From Pontibacter russatus (lineage in GTDB: Bacteria; Bacteroidota; Bacteroidia; Cytophagales; Hymenobacteraceae): a stretch of 64,000 bases of DNA. The notes below the pieces were generated by a model, which had not been told where the DNA came from, made no database searches, and saw nothing but the letters and a program-made list of their open reading frames with translations. Position 1 is the first letter of the stretch. Every line of letters starts with the position of its first letter. The translations under genes were made by a program, and so were the position numbers. This document shows, piece by piece, positions 35,241-44,197 of the stretch. Location of the stretch: positions 3,179,001 through 3,243,000 of the forward strand of contig NZ_CP047984.1 in assembly GCF_009931655.1 (NCBI RefSeq). The letters run 5' to 3'.

Positions 35241-36233
35241 ATGGTATTCGTAACTGGCGGCAGCGGCCTGGTCGGCACGTTCCTGATTCCGGCGCTGCTG
35301 CAGCGGGGGCACCCGGTAAAAGCGCTTTACCGCGGGCAGGTGCCAGCCATGCCGGGCGCGGACCAGGTGCAGTGGCTGGAGGGTGATGTGCTGGACCCGT
35401 CCTTTCTGCGGGAGGCGCTGCAGGGGGTAAGCCATGTGTTCCATTGCGCAGGCGTGGTGTCTTACGCGCCGCAGGACGAGGACCTGCTGAAGCAGGTGAA
35501 CATCGAGGGGACCGCCAACATCGTGGATGCGTGCCTGGAGCAACCCGCCGTAAAGTTGTGCCACGTCAGCTCCATTGCCGCGATTGGCCGCCCGCAGGGG
35601 GCTACGCTGCTGAACGAGGACTGCAAATGGGACCCCGCCGCAGAGCACTCTGCCTATGCCAGTTCCAAGTACTGGGGCGAGCTGGAGGTGTGGCGCGGCG
35701 TGGCCGAAGGACTGGATGCGGTGATCGTGAACCCCTCTGTCATACTCGGGCCCGCCGACTGGAACCGCAGCAGCACCCGGCTCTTTAAGTACGTGTACCG
35801 CGAGCGGCCTTTCTACACCGGGGGCAGCGCCAACTTCGTGGATGTGCGGGATGTGGTGGAGGCCATGCTGCAACTGGCCTTCTCGGATATATCGGGAGAA
35901 AGGTATATATTGAATGCCGGGCTCCTGAGCTATAAGTCGTTTTTTGAGCAGGCCGCCCGCTGCTTCGGCAAAAGAGCGCCTGGCACGCGGGTGCCGTCGC
36001 TGGTGGCCGAGGCGGTGTGGCGCTTCGAGCACGCCCGCGCCTGGCTCACCGGCGCCCGCCCGCTCATCACCAAAGACACGGCCCGGGTTTCGGCGAAGCG
36101 CCATGAATTCAGCAACAGCAAGATCCGCTCGGCCCTGGGCTTCTCGTTCAGACCAGTCTCTGAATCAATTGCTTGGGTTTGCGGGCAGTTGCAGCCCGCC
36201 GCATCGGGCGTGGCGGCGGAGGGCCGGGAATAA
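35241..36233 (+). CDS. NAD-dependent epimerase/dehydratase (extended SDR)
   Basis: A 330-residue protein with the Rossmann dinucleotide loop VFVTGGSGLVGTFL at the very N-terminus and the extended-SDR active site SAYASSKYWGE, giving S-Y-x3-K. A conserved VIVNPSVILGPADWN strand follows. Members act on nucleotide sugars, sterol-like or dihydroflavonol-like substrates, so the substrate is open. It lies 47 bases after the CpsB-like gene and may be co-transcribed with it. Confidence 0.9.
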   Translation: MVFVTGGSGLVGTFLIPALLQRGHPVKALYRGQVPAMPGADQVQWLEGDVLDPSFLREALQGVSHVFHCAGVVSYAPQDEDLLKQVNIEGTANIVDACLEQPAVKLCHVSSIAAIGRPQGATLLNEDCKWDPAAEHSAYASSKYWGELEVWRGVAEGLDAVIVNPSVILGPADWNRSSTRLFKYVYRERPFYTGGSANFVDVRDVVEAMLQLAFSDISGERYILNAGLLSYKSFFEQAARCFGKRAPGTRVPSLVAEAVWRFEHARAWLTGARPLITKDTARVSAKRHEFSNSKIRSALGFSFRPVSESIAWVCGQLQPAASGVAAEGRE

Positions 36234-36300
36234 ACTATTTGCCCCTTAATAATGTAGTAAAGCATGGGCTGTTTTTAGGGCAGCTTGTTGGATATTGGAG

Positions 36301-37701
36301 ATGAAAGAAAACTTTGAGGAACATAACGAGGAACTGGAACTGATACAACGCTTCGAGCGCATGCTCGGCAGCAACGAAACTGTTTTCTTCGACCTGACGG
36401 ATTTTGAATATATAATTGACCACTACACCGCTAATTTTGAATACAAGAAGGCGCTGGCCGCCTGTGAGTCTGCCATTGCCCAGTACCCCTTCTCCACAGA
36501 GCTGCAGATAGACAAGGCGCAGCTGCTGGCCATGGCTGGCAGCTTCGAGGATGCGCTGGTGCTGATAAACCGCGTGGCGGAGACAGACCCCGAGAACGCC
36601 GATGTGCAGCTCACGCGCGGCATTATCTTCACGCAGCGCGGCGAGTTCCGGGAGGCCATCGACCATTTCAAGAAGGCCCTGGCCTACGCCCCGGACGACC
36701 GCGACGACATCTACTTCAACATCGGGCTGGCGTACCAGACGTGGGGCAAGTTCAGCTCTGCCGTAAAGTACTATAAAAAGTGCATCGAGCTGAACCCGGA
36801 GAACGAGGCGGCCATGCAGGAGGTCCTGTACTGCCTGGAGGTGACGAACACCATCAGCGAGAGCGTACCTTTCTTTCAGCAGTTCGTGGACAACGAGCCT
36901 TACTCTGCAGTGGCGTGGTTCAACCTGGGCAACATGTACAACAAGATGGGCGCCTACGACAAAGCCATCGCCGCCTACGACTACGCCACCATCATCGACC
37001 CCAAGTTTATCACCGCCTACAACAACATGGCCAATGCGCTGGTGTTTGTCGGCGACTATGCAAAGGCCATTGAGGCGTTTAACGCGATGGTGGAGCATAG
37101 CAGCCCCTCTGCCGAAGCGTACTGCAACATCGGCGAGTGTTACGAGAAGCTGGAGCAGTGGGACCTTTCGCGCCGCTACTACCAGAAATCCGTGGACCTG
37201 GACCCGGAGATGGACGAGGCCTGGTTCGGCATCGGGATGATACTGGATGCGCAGAACAAGTGGCACGAGGCGGTGCATTTCTTTAAAAAGGCCGTGGATT
37301 TGTACGACGACAGCGCCGACTACTGGGTGGCGCTGGCCGCCGCAGAGTACCATGTGGGGCATGTGGTGTCGGCGCTGGAGAGCTACGCGCGCGCCGCCGA
37401 CATCCGCCCCGACGACAAGGACATCTACCTCAACTGGTCCATCATCCTGTATGAGCAGGGCAATTTCGAGGAGGCCACGGATATTATCCTGAATGCTATC
37501 GAGATTCAGCCGAAGGAGGCAGAGCTGTATTACAGGGCCTGCGCCTACATGCTTTCGGCAGGAAAATACCGCGAAGCTTACAATTATCTGGAAAATGCGT
37601 TAGTTTTGGACTTCGATAAGCACCGGCTGCTCTTCGAGTTCTTCCCCGAACTGGAGTCGCAGCGTGCCTTATCCCGTTTAATTGACCAGTATCGCAAATA
37701 A
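36301..37701 (+). CDS. Tetratricopeptide-repeat protein
   Basis: A 466-residue soluble protein made almost wholly of about twelve TPR units (for example FNLGNMYNKMGAYDKAIAAY, AYNNMANALVFVGDYAKAIE and AWFGIGMILDAQNKWHEAVH). There is no signal peptide, so it is a cytoplasmic scaffold. The ATG at 36301 is preferred to a TTG at 36295. In Bacteroidota this TPR gene is commonly next to the phosphosulfolactate synthase-like gene, as here with a six-base gap. The partner protein is unknown. Confidence 0.9.
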   Translation: MKENFEEHNEELELIQRFERMLGSNETVFFDLTDFEYIIDHYTANFEYKKALAACESAIAQYPFSTELQIDKAQLLAMAGSFEDALVLINRVAETDPENADVQLTRGIIFTQRGEFREAIDHFKKALAYAPDDRDDIYFNIGLAYQTWGKFSSAVKYYKKCIELNPENEAAMQEVLYCLEVTNTISESVPFFQQFVDNEPYSAVAWFNLGNMYNKMGAYDKAIAAYDYATIIDPKFITAYNNMANALVFVGDYAKAIEAFNAMVEHSSPSAEAYCNIGECYEKLEQWDLSRRYYQKSVDLDPEMDEAWFGIGMILDAQNKWHEAVHFFKKAVDLYDDSADYWVALAAAEYHVGHVVSALESYARAADIRPDDKDIYLNWSIILYEQGNFEEATDIILNAIEIQPKEAELYYRACAYMLSAGKYREAYNYLENALVLDFDKHRLLFEFFPELESQRALSRLIDQYRK

Positions 37702-37707
37702 AAGTAG

Positions 37708-38490
37708 ATGAATTATTCGCTGAACAGCATTCCAGAGCGGGCGCCGAAGCCACGCGAGCGCGGTTATACCATGGCCATGGACAAGGGCCTGAGTGTACGT
37801 GAGGTAGAGGACTTTATAGAGGTTGCCGGAGACTACGTGGATATTGTGAAGCTGGGCTGGGCCACCTCGTACGTAGTGCCGAACCTGCAGCGGAAACTGG
37901 ACGCGTACCGGGCCGCCGGCATACCGGTTTATTTTGGGGGCACCCTTTTCGAGGCCTTTATCGTGCGCAACCAGTTTGAGGACTACCGCCGCGTGCTCGA
38001 CAAGTACGAGATGACGTTTGCGGAGGTGTCGGACGGCTCGCTGGAGATGGACCACGGTGTAAAGTGCGACTACATCAGGAAGCTTTCGGAGCAGGTAACA
38101 GTGCTGTCGGAGGTTGGTTCCAAGGACGCGGAGAAAATCATACCGCCCTATATGTGGATCAGGCTGATGCAGGCGGAACTGGACGCGGGTGCCTGGAAAG
38201 TGATCGGCGAGGCCCGCGAGGGCGGCAACGTCGGCCTGTTCCGTTCTACCGGCGAGGTGCGCAGCGGCCTGGTGGAGGAGATCCTGACGAAAATCCCGTT
38301 TGAGAAAATCCTGTGGGAAGCCCCGCAGAAATCGCAGCAGGTGTGGTTTATCAAGCTGCTGGGCGCGAACGTGAACCTGGGCAACATCGCCCCGAGCGAG
38401 GTGATTCCGCTGGAGACCATCCGCCTGGGCCTGCGCGGCGACACCTTCAGCCACTTTCTGGATATGGAAAAGTCGAACCTGAAGGGTTAA
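37708..38490 (+). CDS. Phosphosulfolactate synthase-like protein (ComA family)
   Basis: A 260-residue TIM-barrel protein of the ComA family, which adds sulfite to phosphoenolpyruvate to make 2-phospho-3-sulfolactate, the first step of coenzyme M synthesis in archaea. Family segments are GYTMAMDKGLSVREVEDFIE, VDIVKLGWATSYVV, YFGGTLFEAFIVRNQ, EVSDGSLEM and ANVNLGNIAPSEVIPLE. Bacteroidota do not make coenzyme M, so here the product may feed sulfolactate or sulfonolipid metabolism; that is inference. It lies six bases after the TPR gene and is followed by a terminator. Confidence 0.88.
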   Translation: MNYSLNSIPERAPKPRERGYTMAMDKGLSVREVEDFIEVAGDYVDIVKLGWATSYVVPNLQRKLDAYRAAGIPVYFGGTLFEAFIVRNQFEDYRRVLDKYEMTFAEVSDGSLEMDHGVKCDYIRKLSEQVTVLSEVGSKDAEKIIPPYMWIRLMQAELDAGAWKVIGEAREGGNVGLFRSTGEVRSGLVEEILTKIPFEKILWEAPQKSQQVWFIKLLGANVNLGNIAPSEVIPLETIRLGLRGDTFSHFLDMEKSNLKG

Positions 38491-38509
38491 ATTGTAAACA
38501 CAATACTAT

Positions 38510-38550
38510 AAATTGCCCGTCGGTGTGGCCGTACGGGCAATTTTGCTTTT
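38510..38550 (+). terminator. Terminator or attenuator between comA-like gene and DUF368 gene
   Basis: AAATTGCCCGT (38510-38520) pairs exactly with ACGGGCAATTT (38533-38543), followed by TGC and six T residues. It lies only 30 bases before the DUF368 start, so it probably attenuates rather than fully separates the two genes. Confidence 0.75.
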
Positions 38551-38578
38551 TACCGCTGCTTGCCACCATTATTTATAT

Positions 38579-39523
38579 ATGCAAAGACGATCTTTAAAGG
38601 AATACCTGTTACTCTTCTCAAAGGGCGTGGCCATGGGCGCCGCCGATGTGGTGCCCGGCGTGTCGGGCGGCACCATTGCCTTCATCACAGGGATATATGA
38701 GGAACTGCTCGGCTCCATCCGCTCCGTGAACGGCGAGGCCGTGAAGCTGCTGCTGCGCTTCCGGTTGGCAGATTTCTGGCGGCACATCAACGGCAATTTC
38801 CTGGTGGTGCTGCTGTCGGGCATCGGGCTCTCCATCGCTTCGCTTTCGCGCCTCATCCTGTACCTGCTGGAGTTCCACGGCGAGTTGCTCTGGTCCTTCT
38901 TCTTCGGGTTGATAGTGGCCTCGGCCGTGGTGGTGGCCAAAAAGATTCCGCGCTGGACGCCCGGCGTCGTGCTGTTTGGGCTGATTGGGGCGGCCATAGC
39001 CTATTATGTGACCATTGCCACGCCCACGCAGACGCCGGAGGCCTACTGGTTTATTTTCCTTTCGGGCGCCATTGCCATCTGCGCGATGATTCTGCCGGGC
39101 ATTTCCGGCAGCTTCCTGCTGGTGCTGCTGGCCAAGTACGAGTTTATCCTGGGTGCCGTGCGGGACCTGCGGATCAGCGTCGTGGCTGTTTTTGGTCTTG
39201 GTTGCCTGATAGGCATCCTGGCCTTCTCGCATGTGCTGAACTGGGCGCTCAAGAACTACCACAACGTGACGGTGGCCCTGCTCACTGGTTTTATGGTGGG
39301 CTCCCTGAACAAGGTGTGGCCCTGGAAACAAACTATAGATACATATACCGACCGGCACGGCGAGGTGAAGCCGCTGGTGCAGGAAAACGTGCTGCCGGGC
39401 ACCTACGAAGCCCTGACGGGGCAGGATGCTTACCTGCTGTACGCCGTGCTGCTGGCCATCTTCGGCTTTTTGTTCGTGTACCTCATCGACCGCTTTACTG
39501 ACGACGACACTACCCAGGTATAA
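38579..39523 (+). CDS. DUF368 polytopic membrane protein (PopT-type polyprenyl-phosphate translocase)
   Basis: The ATG at 38579 gives 314 residues; a longer frame from 38513 would run through the terminator hairpin and is rejected. About eight to nine helices are visible, with the two internally related signatures GAADVVPGVSGGTIAFITGI and CAMILPGISGSFLLVLLAKY that define DUF368. Members of this family have been shown to recycle undecaprenyl phosphate across the membrane. The gene is followed five bases later by aroE. Confidence 0.92.
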   Translation: MQRRSLKEYLLLFSKGVAMGAADVVPGVSGGTIAFITGIYEELLGSIRSVNGEAVKLLLRFRLADFWRHINGNFLVVLLSGIGLSIASLSRLILYLLEFHGELLWSFFFGLIVASAVVVAKKIPRWTPGVVLFGLIGAAIAYYVTIATPTQTPEAYWFIFLSGAIAICAMILPGISGSFLLVLLAKYEFILGAVRDLRISVVAVFGLGCLIGILAFSHVLNWALKNYHNVTVALLTGFMVGSLNKVWPWKQTIDTYTDRHGEVKPLVQENVLPGTYEALTGQDAYLLYAVLLAIFGFLFVYLIDRFTDDDTTQV

Positions 39524-39528
39524 CCACC

Positions 39529-40263
39529 ATGCGCAAATTCGGACTTATCGGCAAAAAGCTGGGGCACTCCTTCTCCAAAAAATATTTTACGGAGAAGTTT
39601 GAGCGGGAGGGCATACCGGATGCCCTATATGAGCTGTACGAACTGCCGTCGGCGCAGGAACTTGGGGCATTGCTGCAGCGGGAACCGGAACTGGTGGGCC
39701 TGAACGTGACGGTGCCTTACAAGCAGGACGTCCTACCGCTGCTGGATGAGTTGGATGAAACTGCCGCGAAGATTGGCGCCGTGAATACCATCAAAATCAG
39801 CGAAGGGAAAACAAAGGGCTACAATACGGATTACATTGGGTTCAAGATATCGCTGGAGGAGTTTTACCCGCAGCGGGAGCGGGGAAAGGCGCTGGTGCTG
39901 GGCACGGGCGGGGCCGCCAAGGCAGTTTGGGCGGCGCTGGAAGCCCTGCAGACACCCTATATGGCTGTGTCGCGCACGCCTGCGCCGGGGCAACTGCCCT
40001 ATGCCCAACTGACGCCGGAGTTGTTGCAGTCCTATAACCTCATCATCAACACCACGCCCATCGGCATGCACCCGCACCCGGAGGCGGCCCCGCCCGTGCC
40101 CTATGAAGCCCTCACCGCCCGGCACTACCTCTACGACCTGGTCTATAACCCGGAGGAGACGCAGTTCCTGAGAAACGGCGCGGCGGCAGGCGCAAAGACC
40201 TGCAACGGGCTGGGCATGCTCTACCGCCAGGCCGACGCCGCCTGGGATATATGGAACAGCTGA
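39529..40263 (+). CDS. aroE: Shikimate dehydrogenase
   Basis: NADPH enzyme of aromatic amino acid synthesis (3-dehydroshikimate to shikimate). The 244 residues show the substrate loop GKKLGHSFSKKYF, LNVTVPYKQDVLPLLDELDE with the catalytic lysine, GAVNTIKI, the Rossmann loop VLGTGGAAKAVWAAL, and CNGLGMLYRQADAAW. It lacks nothing essential but is slightly shorter than the E. coli enzyme. The five-base gap from the DUF368 gene suggests co-transcription. Confidence 0.95.
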   Translation: MRKFGLIGKKLGHSFSKKYFTEKFEREGIPDALYELYELPSAQELGALLQREPELVGLNVTVPYKQDVLPLLDELDETAAKIGAVNTIKISEGKTKGYNTDYIGFKISLEEFYPQRERGKALVLGTGGAAKAVWAALEALQTPYMAVSRTPAPGQLPYAQLTPELLQSYNLIINTTPIGMHPHPEAAPPVPYEALTARHYLYDLVYNPEETQFLRNGAAAGAKTCNGLGMLYRQADAAWDIWNS

Positions 40264-40366
40264 CACAAGAGAGTACGGCCTCTTCCTCTGCTGCTATTTA
40301 AAATGCCTGCATCTGCTGGCATTTGATGCCTTGTACTCCCTATCGTATCATAACCATACCATAAAG

Positions 40367-40401
40367 TTGATTTAGTACAAGTATTCAGGGTATTACCTTC
40401 G
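40367..40401 (+). promoter_or_regulatory. Possible promoter of the DUF1232 gene
   Basis: TTGA at 40367-40370 and TACCTTCG at 40394-40401 (one base from TAnnTTTG) are separated by 23 bases and lie 18 bases upstream of the ATG. Weak match. Confidence 0.35.
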
Positions 40402-40418
40402 TAAAAAGTACAATATCA

Positions 40419-40832
40419 ATGACGGAGACGATGACGCAGCTACATGCCCTGAAGCAGAAGACACACAGCATCAACACTAACATATATGCCCTGTACCTCG
40501 CCTACCGCGACGGCCGTGTGGCCTGGTATGTGCGCGTGCTGCTGGCGCTGGCCATCGGTTACGCCCTCAGCCCCGTGGACCTGGTGCCGGATATGACGGC
40601 GGTATTCGGATATATAGACGATGTGGTGGTGGTAGCGGCGGGACTGCGGCTCTCTTACAAACTGCTGCTGAAGGACGTGCGGCAGGAGGCGCGGCTGCAG
40701 GCCTATGAGGAAATGAGCGCCTCCTCCGACACCTCGGCGGCCGCACTGAAAGTAGTGGGGTACACGTGGCTGCTGCTGGCCACGCTGCTGCTGCTGTTTG
40801 GCTATAAACTGCTGCACCTGCATATGTTCTGA
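40419..40832 (+). CDS. DUF1232 (YkvA-like) membrane protein
   Basis: A 137-residue protein with the DUF1232 core VRVLLALAIGYALSPVDLVP followed by DMTAVFGYIDDVVVVAAGL. The proline-acidic turn between two short hydrophobic helices is diagnostic. A third, strongly hydrophobic helix closes the protein (WLLLATLLLLFGYKLL). Function unknown. It has its own terminator downstream. Confidence 0.87.
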   Translation: MTETMTQLHALKQKTHSINTNIYALYLAYRDGRVAWYVRVLLALAIGYALSPVDLVPDMTAVFGYIDDVVVVAAGLRLSYKLLLKDVRQEARLQAYEEMSASSDTSAAALKVVGYTWLLLATLLLLFGYKLLHLHMF

Positions 40833-40865
40833 CAGTCGGGCGATATAAACTCATGTCTACTACAC

Positions 40866-40905
40866 ACAGCGAAGCCTTCCAGACCAGGAGGCTTCGCTGT
40901 TTGTA
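40866..40905 (+). terminator. Intrinsic terminator after the DUF1232 gene
   Basis: ACAGCGAAGCCT (40866-40877) pairs with AGGCTTCGCTGT (40889-40900), followed by a short T-rich tract. Confidence 0.75.
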
Positions 40906-41128
40906 TACAGCCGGTAAAACCCTCCTGTTTCCCCTGATTTTTTAGCCGAAGGGCTGCTGCTTAGCTGCAACGGCCGGAATTCCATATATTTACAGAGGCC
41001 ATGTAGCCCCTATATGAATGGACCTATACCGGCGGGCGTGGCTTTGAAAAATATTTTCTGGGCGCTTGCAACCAATTGGTGCAGTAAGGTATCATGTGGA
41101 TGTGTAGGGCAAACTAAACAGGCAGTTT

Positions 41129-41710
41129 TTGAAGCTTTTTACGAAACAAAAGTCAGACGAGGACAAACTCATAGAGGGCTGCATTGCGGGCAAACGCGAC
41201 ATGCAGCAGCTCCTGTATGACCAGTACTCCAGGAAGATGATGGCCGTTTGCCTGCGGTATGCCCCTACCACGTTCGAGGCCGAAGACATGATGCAGGAGG
41301 CGTTTGTGAAGGTGTTCACCCACATCGGGAATTTTAAGCGCGACTGCCCGCTGGAGTTCTGGATACGGAAAATTATGGTGAACACCGCCCTGAAGCACCT
41401 GCGCAGCAAGCAACTGCTCACCGTGTCGCATGAGGCGGACGAGGTGAGCAACCTTGCCTCCGACAGCTTCAGCCTGACAGGCTATTCCCTCGACGAACTG
41501 CTCAGCATGGTGCAGAGCCTGGCTCCCCGCTACCGCATGGTGTTCAACCTGTATGCCATCGAAGGCTACAACCACAAGGAGATAGGGGAGATGCTGGATA
41601 TTTCGGAGGGAACGTCTAAGTCACAGTATTCACGCGCGCGAGCCATCCTGCAGAGCATGATCTCCCGCCAGGAAAATAACTACAACAAGGAAAATGTCAT
41701 CAGCAGCTAA
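41129..41710 (+). CDS. ECF-type RNA polymerase sigma factor (TTG start)
   Basis: A 193-residue sigma-70 family protein with region 2 (LLYDQYSRKMMAVCLRYAPT, DMMQEAFVKVFTHIGNFKRD, FWIRKIMVNTALKHLRSK) and region 4 (LAPRYRMVFNLYAIEGYNHK, EIGEMLDISEGTSKSQYSRA). The only upstream start in frame is TTG at 41129 (MKLFTKQKSDEDK); an in-frame stop lies seven codons before it and the next ATG would cut into region 2. Its last 17 bases overlap the next gene, whose product has an anti-sigma-like N-terminus, so the two are likely a regulatory pair. Confidence 0.9.
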   Translation: MKLFTKQKSDEDKLIEGCIAGKRDMQQLLYDQYSRKMMAVCLRYAPTTFEAEDMMQEAFVKVFTHIGNFKRDCPLEFWIRKIMVNTALKHLRSKQLLTVSHEADEVSNLASDSFSLTGYSLDELLSMVQSLAPRYRMVFNLYAIEGYNHKEIGEMLDISEGTSKSQYSRARAILQSMISRQENNYNKENVISS

Positions 41711-43379
41711 CGATAAGCGCGGCAAACTCGAGGAAGAGTTCAGGAACCGCATGTACGATGCTGAGGCGTCTCCGTCTCAGCAGCTCTGGGTCCGCATAGA
41801 CCACCGCCTGACGGTGCAGGAAAACGGCGAGTACAAGAAGCGCGCTATATATTACCGCCAGCTGGCCGCCGCCTGCATTGTGCTGCTGCTACTGGTGGGC
41901 GGGGCAGGCGCCTATTACTTCGGCGGCGCCCCGGCAGCACAGCAGCCCCTGTCCACCGTGTCTCCCGCATCTCCTGCGCCTGCTGCCCCAGGCCAGCAAA
42001 ATAACAACCCGGCACAAACAGAAGCCGCCATCGCCGCTGCCGAAACTGCAACAGAACAGGAGCCGACAGCGGAAGGCGGGCCCGATGATGCCAGCAGCCA
42101 GGCTGCCGGACGTGCGGTGAGGGCAGTGGCTGCCGCCGAAGCAGGGTCTGAAACCGGAACAGATACGTCCATTGGCTATATAGAGGCAGCGCCCGGTAAC
42201 GGAGCGGCAACGGAAAATCCCATCGCCCTCACAACACCTGCGACTGCGGGCGGCTCTGAATCGGTAACCGGAACAAGGCCGCTTTCTATATATAAATCCA
42301 TCCGGAACACCATCGCCGCGATGTCCGAGGCAGCGGAAGCGCCTGCGTTTCCTATTCGAGGGGTGACCCGCCAGTCTTTTTCCTCCCCAGCCGCCACGCA
42401 ACAGCCTGTTGCCGACGGTTTTGTAAAGCAGAATGAGCAGGTAATGGCGCGCGCCAGGCAGCAGGAGGAAGCGCGGAAGGCGCTGGCTATAGCCCGCAGC
42501 GAGACCGCCGCCGCTGACGCAAAAAAATCAAAGAAAGAGGACCGGGAAGAAAGCGGCCGGTGGTCGCTGGGGATGGCGTACGCGCCGAGCTACTTCGACC
42601 AGAACATTGGCATGTCGAACCCGATGATGGGGGCTTCCAGCAGGCAAACCTTCATGGCGGGCGGTCCCGCCACTGCCCTGTCGTCTTTATATATGGACCA
42701 GGCCAGCGAGGAGTATGACGAGAACTCCGACATGGGCTTTTCTTATGGCGTGGAGATGAAAACCAGTTTCAGGCTGGGCAAGAAGCTGAAGCTGCTGACA
42801 GGGCTTGGTTTCCTGCAAAACACCTCCCGCTCCAAATCAAGCTACGTGGTGCAGCAGTTCTGGGGAAACGCCTACGCCGATGCCTATAGCTCCAGCGGGC
42901 CTTCCTCCATCTTCCTGCCCTCCATCAGCAGAAGCTCTGGAACAGACTCGCTGATGGTGGCCAGAGCGCCTGAGTACAAGGTGAACCACCGCTACCGCTA
43001 CCTCACAGTGCCCGTAGGCCTGCAGTACGAAGGCAACATGGGCAAAGACTGGTTCTGGTACGGCGGGGCGGGCGTGGCGGCCAACATCCTGCTGCAGACC
43101 ACCATCCTCGCCTCCGCCTCCGACGTGAGCGACGTGGAGTACGACGTGAACGAGAACTCGCCTTTCCGCAAACTGCAGTGGTCGGGCAACCTGTCGGCAG
43201 GTGTGGGCAAGCGCCTGGCCAGCCATATATCTGTAACCCTGGGCCCCGAGTTCCGAAGCTACTTCGCCACGCTGCTGGCGGATCCGGAGAACACGCAGGC
43301 CCCGCAGGGCAGGCCTTACACCGTCGGGGTGAACATGGCCGTGAACTACGAGCTGGGCTCGGGTAAAAAAGACAGGTGA
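41694..43379 (+). CDS. Membrane protein with anti-sigma-like N-terminus and outer-membrane barrel-like C-terminus
   Basis: A 561-residue protein in three parts. Residues 1-52 are cytoplasmic-like and charged (LEEEFRNRMYDAEASPSQQL). One membrane helix follows at about 54-76 (LAAACIVLLLLVGGAGAYYF). Residues about 80-270 are a long Ala/Pro/Thr/Gln linker. Residues about 285-561 alternate in the way of Bacteroidota outer-membrane beta-barrels (WSLGMAYAPSYFDQNIG, VNHRYRYLTVPVGLQYEGN, VTLGPEFRSYFATLLAD). The start overlaps the sigma gene by 17 bases. It would span the envelope and may sense the outer membrane; this is inference. Confidence 0.8.
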   Translation: MSSAANDKRGKLEEEFRNRMYDAEASPSQQLWVRIDHRLTVQENGEYKKRAIYYRQLAAACIVLLLLVGGAGAYYFGGAPAAQQPLSTVSPASPAPAAPGQQNNNPAQTEAAIAAAETATEQEPTAEGGPDDASSQAAGRAVRAVAAAEAGSETGTDTSIGYIEAAPGNGAATENPIALTTPATAGGSESVTGTRPLSIYKSIRNTIAAMSEAAEAPAFPIRGVTRQSFSSPAATQQPVADGFVKQNEQVMARARQQEEARKALAIARSETAAADAKKSKKEDREESGRWSLGMAYAPSYFDQNIGMSNPMMGASSRQTFMAGGPATALSSLYMDQASEEYDENSDMGFSYGVEMKTSFRLGKKLKLLTGLGFLQNTSRSKSSYVVQQFWGNAYADAYSSSGPSSIFLPSISRSSGTDSLMVARAPEYKVNHRYRYLTVPVGLQYEGNMGKDWFWYGGAGVAANILLQTTILASASDVSDVEYDVNENSPFRKLQWSGNLSAGVGKRLASHISVTLGPEFRSYFATLLADPENTQAPQGRPYTVGVNMAVNYELGSGKKDR

Positions 43380-43454
43380 TTTTTGTGCTGCCGTGCAACC
43401 CTTCGGCCGCAGGACGGGTCATCCATACGAGTGCAAGCTATACTTCCTGCCGCC

Positions 43455-43562
43455 ATGGACACCTTACGCGATGCTTTTTACATGCTGCACCTGGTGCTGC
43501 GGCAAAACCTGTATGGATGGTACGCGCTCCTGCTGCTGCTCGTGCTCGCCCTGCTTGCCTGA
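43455..43562 (+). CDS. Possible small membrane protein (35 residues)
   Basis: A short frame from ATG at 43455 to TGA at 43562. It has an amphipathic first half (MDTLRDAFYMLHLVLRQN) and a pure hydrophobic second half (WYALLLLLVLALLA). One membrane helix is likely. It sits 75 bases after the barrel-like protein, in the same direction. There is no homology I can name, so it could be chance. Confidence 0.35.
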   Translation: MDTLRDAFYMLHLVLRQNLYGWYALLLLLVLALLA

Positions 43563-43696
43563 GTCGGCGGCGCAGCTAAGCCAGTTTAATTTCCCGCTCA
43601 AAATAAAGCTATGAAAAAACTGCCTTTCAGGTAGCGGCACCCCGGCGGGTGCCCTTCCTGGAGGCAGCAAACTTAAATTACAGCCAGAAAAGTAGA

Positions 43697-44089
43697 ATGA
43701 GAGGCTTCCTGTACATCGTGCTGTTTTACCTCTGCCTGTCGCTGCTGGTGGTGAGCTGCGCTGAGCGCAACGACCCAGCGCCAGCCTGCCTGCAAGCAGA
43801 GGTAATAGGGCCCGACAACTGCCAGAGTGGTTGGTATGTGCTGAAGCTGCTGGACAATGCGGCCGCGACAGCCAGCCAGAGCAACAGCTATATAGGGCAG
43901 TTGCACGAAGGCTACGTCACCACGCACAACCTGCCCGGGGAATACCGGCAGCCCGGCCGCCGCCTGCGCCTGTCGCTGGAGGTGGACGACGAGCCCACCC
44001 AGGTCTGCGAGGCGGTGCATGTCATATACCCCACCGTGCGCGTGGTGCGCGTGTGCGGCGACGGGGGAGGGGCTGAAAGGGATATATAG
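43697..44089 (+). CDS. Hypothetical lipoprotein (130 residues)
   Basis: Starts MRGFLYIVLFYLCLSLLVVS with a lipobox cysteine at VVSC (residue 21); a longer frame from 43649 would bury the signal. The mature part contains three further cysteines (PACLQAEVIGPDNCQSGWYV and QVCEAVHVIYP, then VRVCGDG), which suggests disulfides in the periplasm or at the cell surface. No family recognised. Similar small cysteine-containing lipoproteins are frequent in this phylum. Confidence 0.72.
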   Translation: MRGFLYIVLFYLCLSLLVVSCAERNDPAPACLQAEVIGPDNCQSGWYVLKLLDNAAATASQSNSYIGQLHEGYVTTHNLPGEYRQPGRRLRLSLEVDDEPTQVCEAVHVIYPTVRVVRVCGDGGGAERDI

Positions 44090-44160
44090 GTCGCAACGGA
44101 AAAAGATAGTACCTACGGTTTGAGTTTAGTGTGTTGTTTGATTAAGAATGGTTGATTAAA

Positions 44161-44197
44161 GCAGAAGGCCTGTCATGTTTGGCAGGCTTTTCTGTTT
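44161..44197 (+). terminator. Probable terminator after the small lipoprotein gene
   Basis: CAGAA and GCCTG (44162-44172) pair with CAGGC and TTTCTG (44183-44194) around a short loop, with a single bulge, followed by a T-rich tract. Confidence 0.5.
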
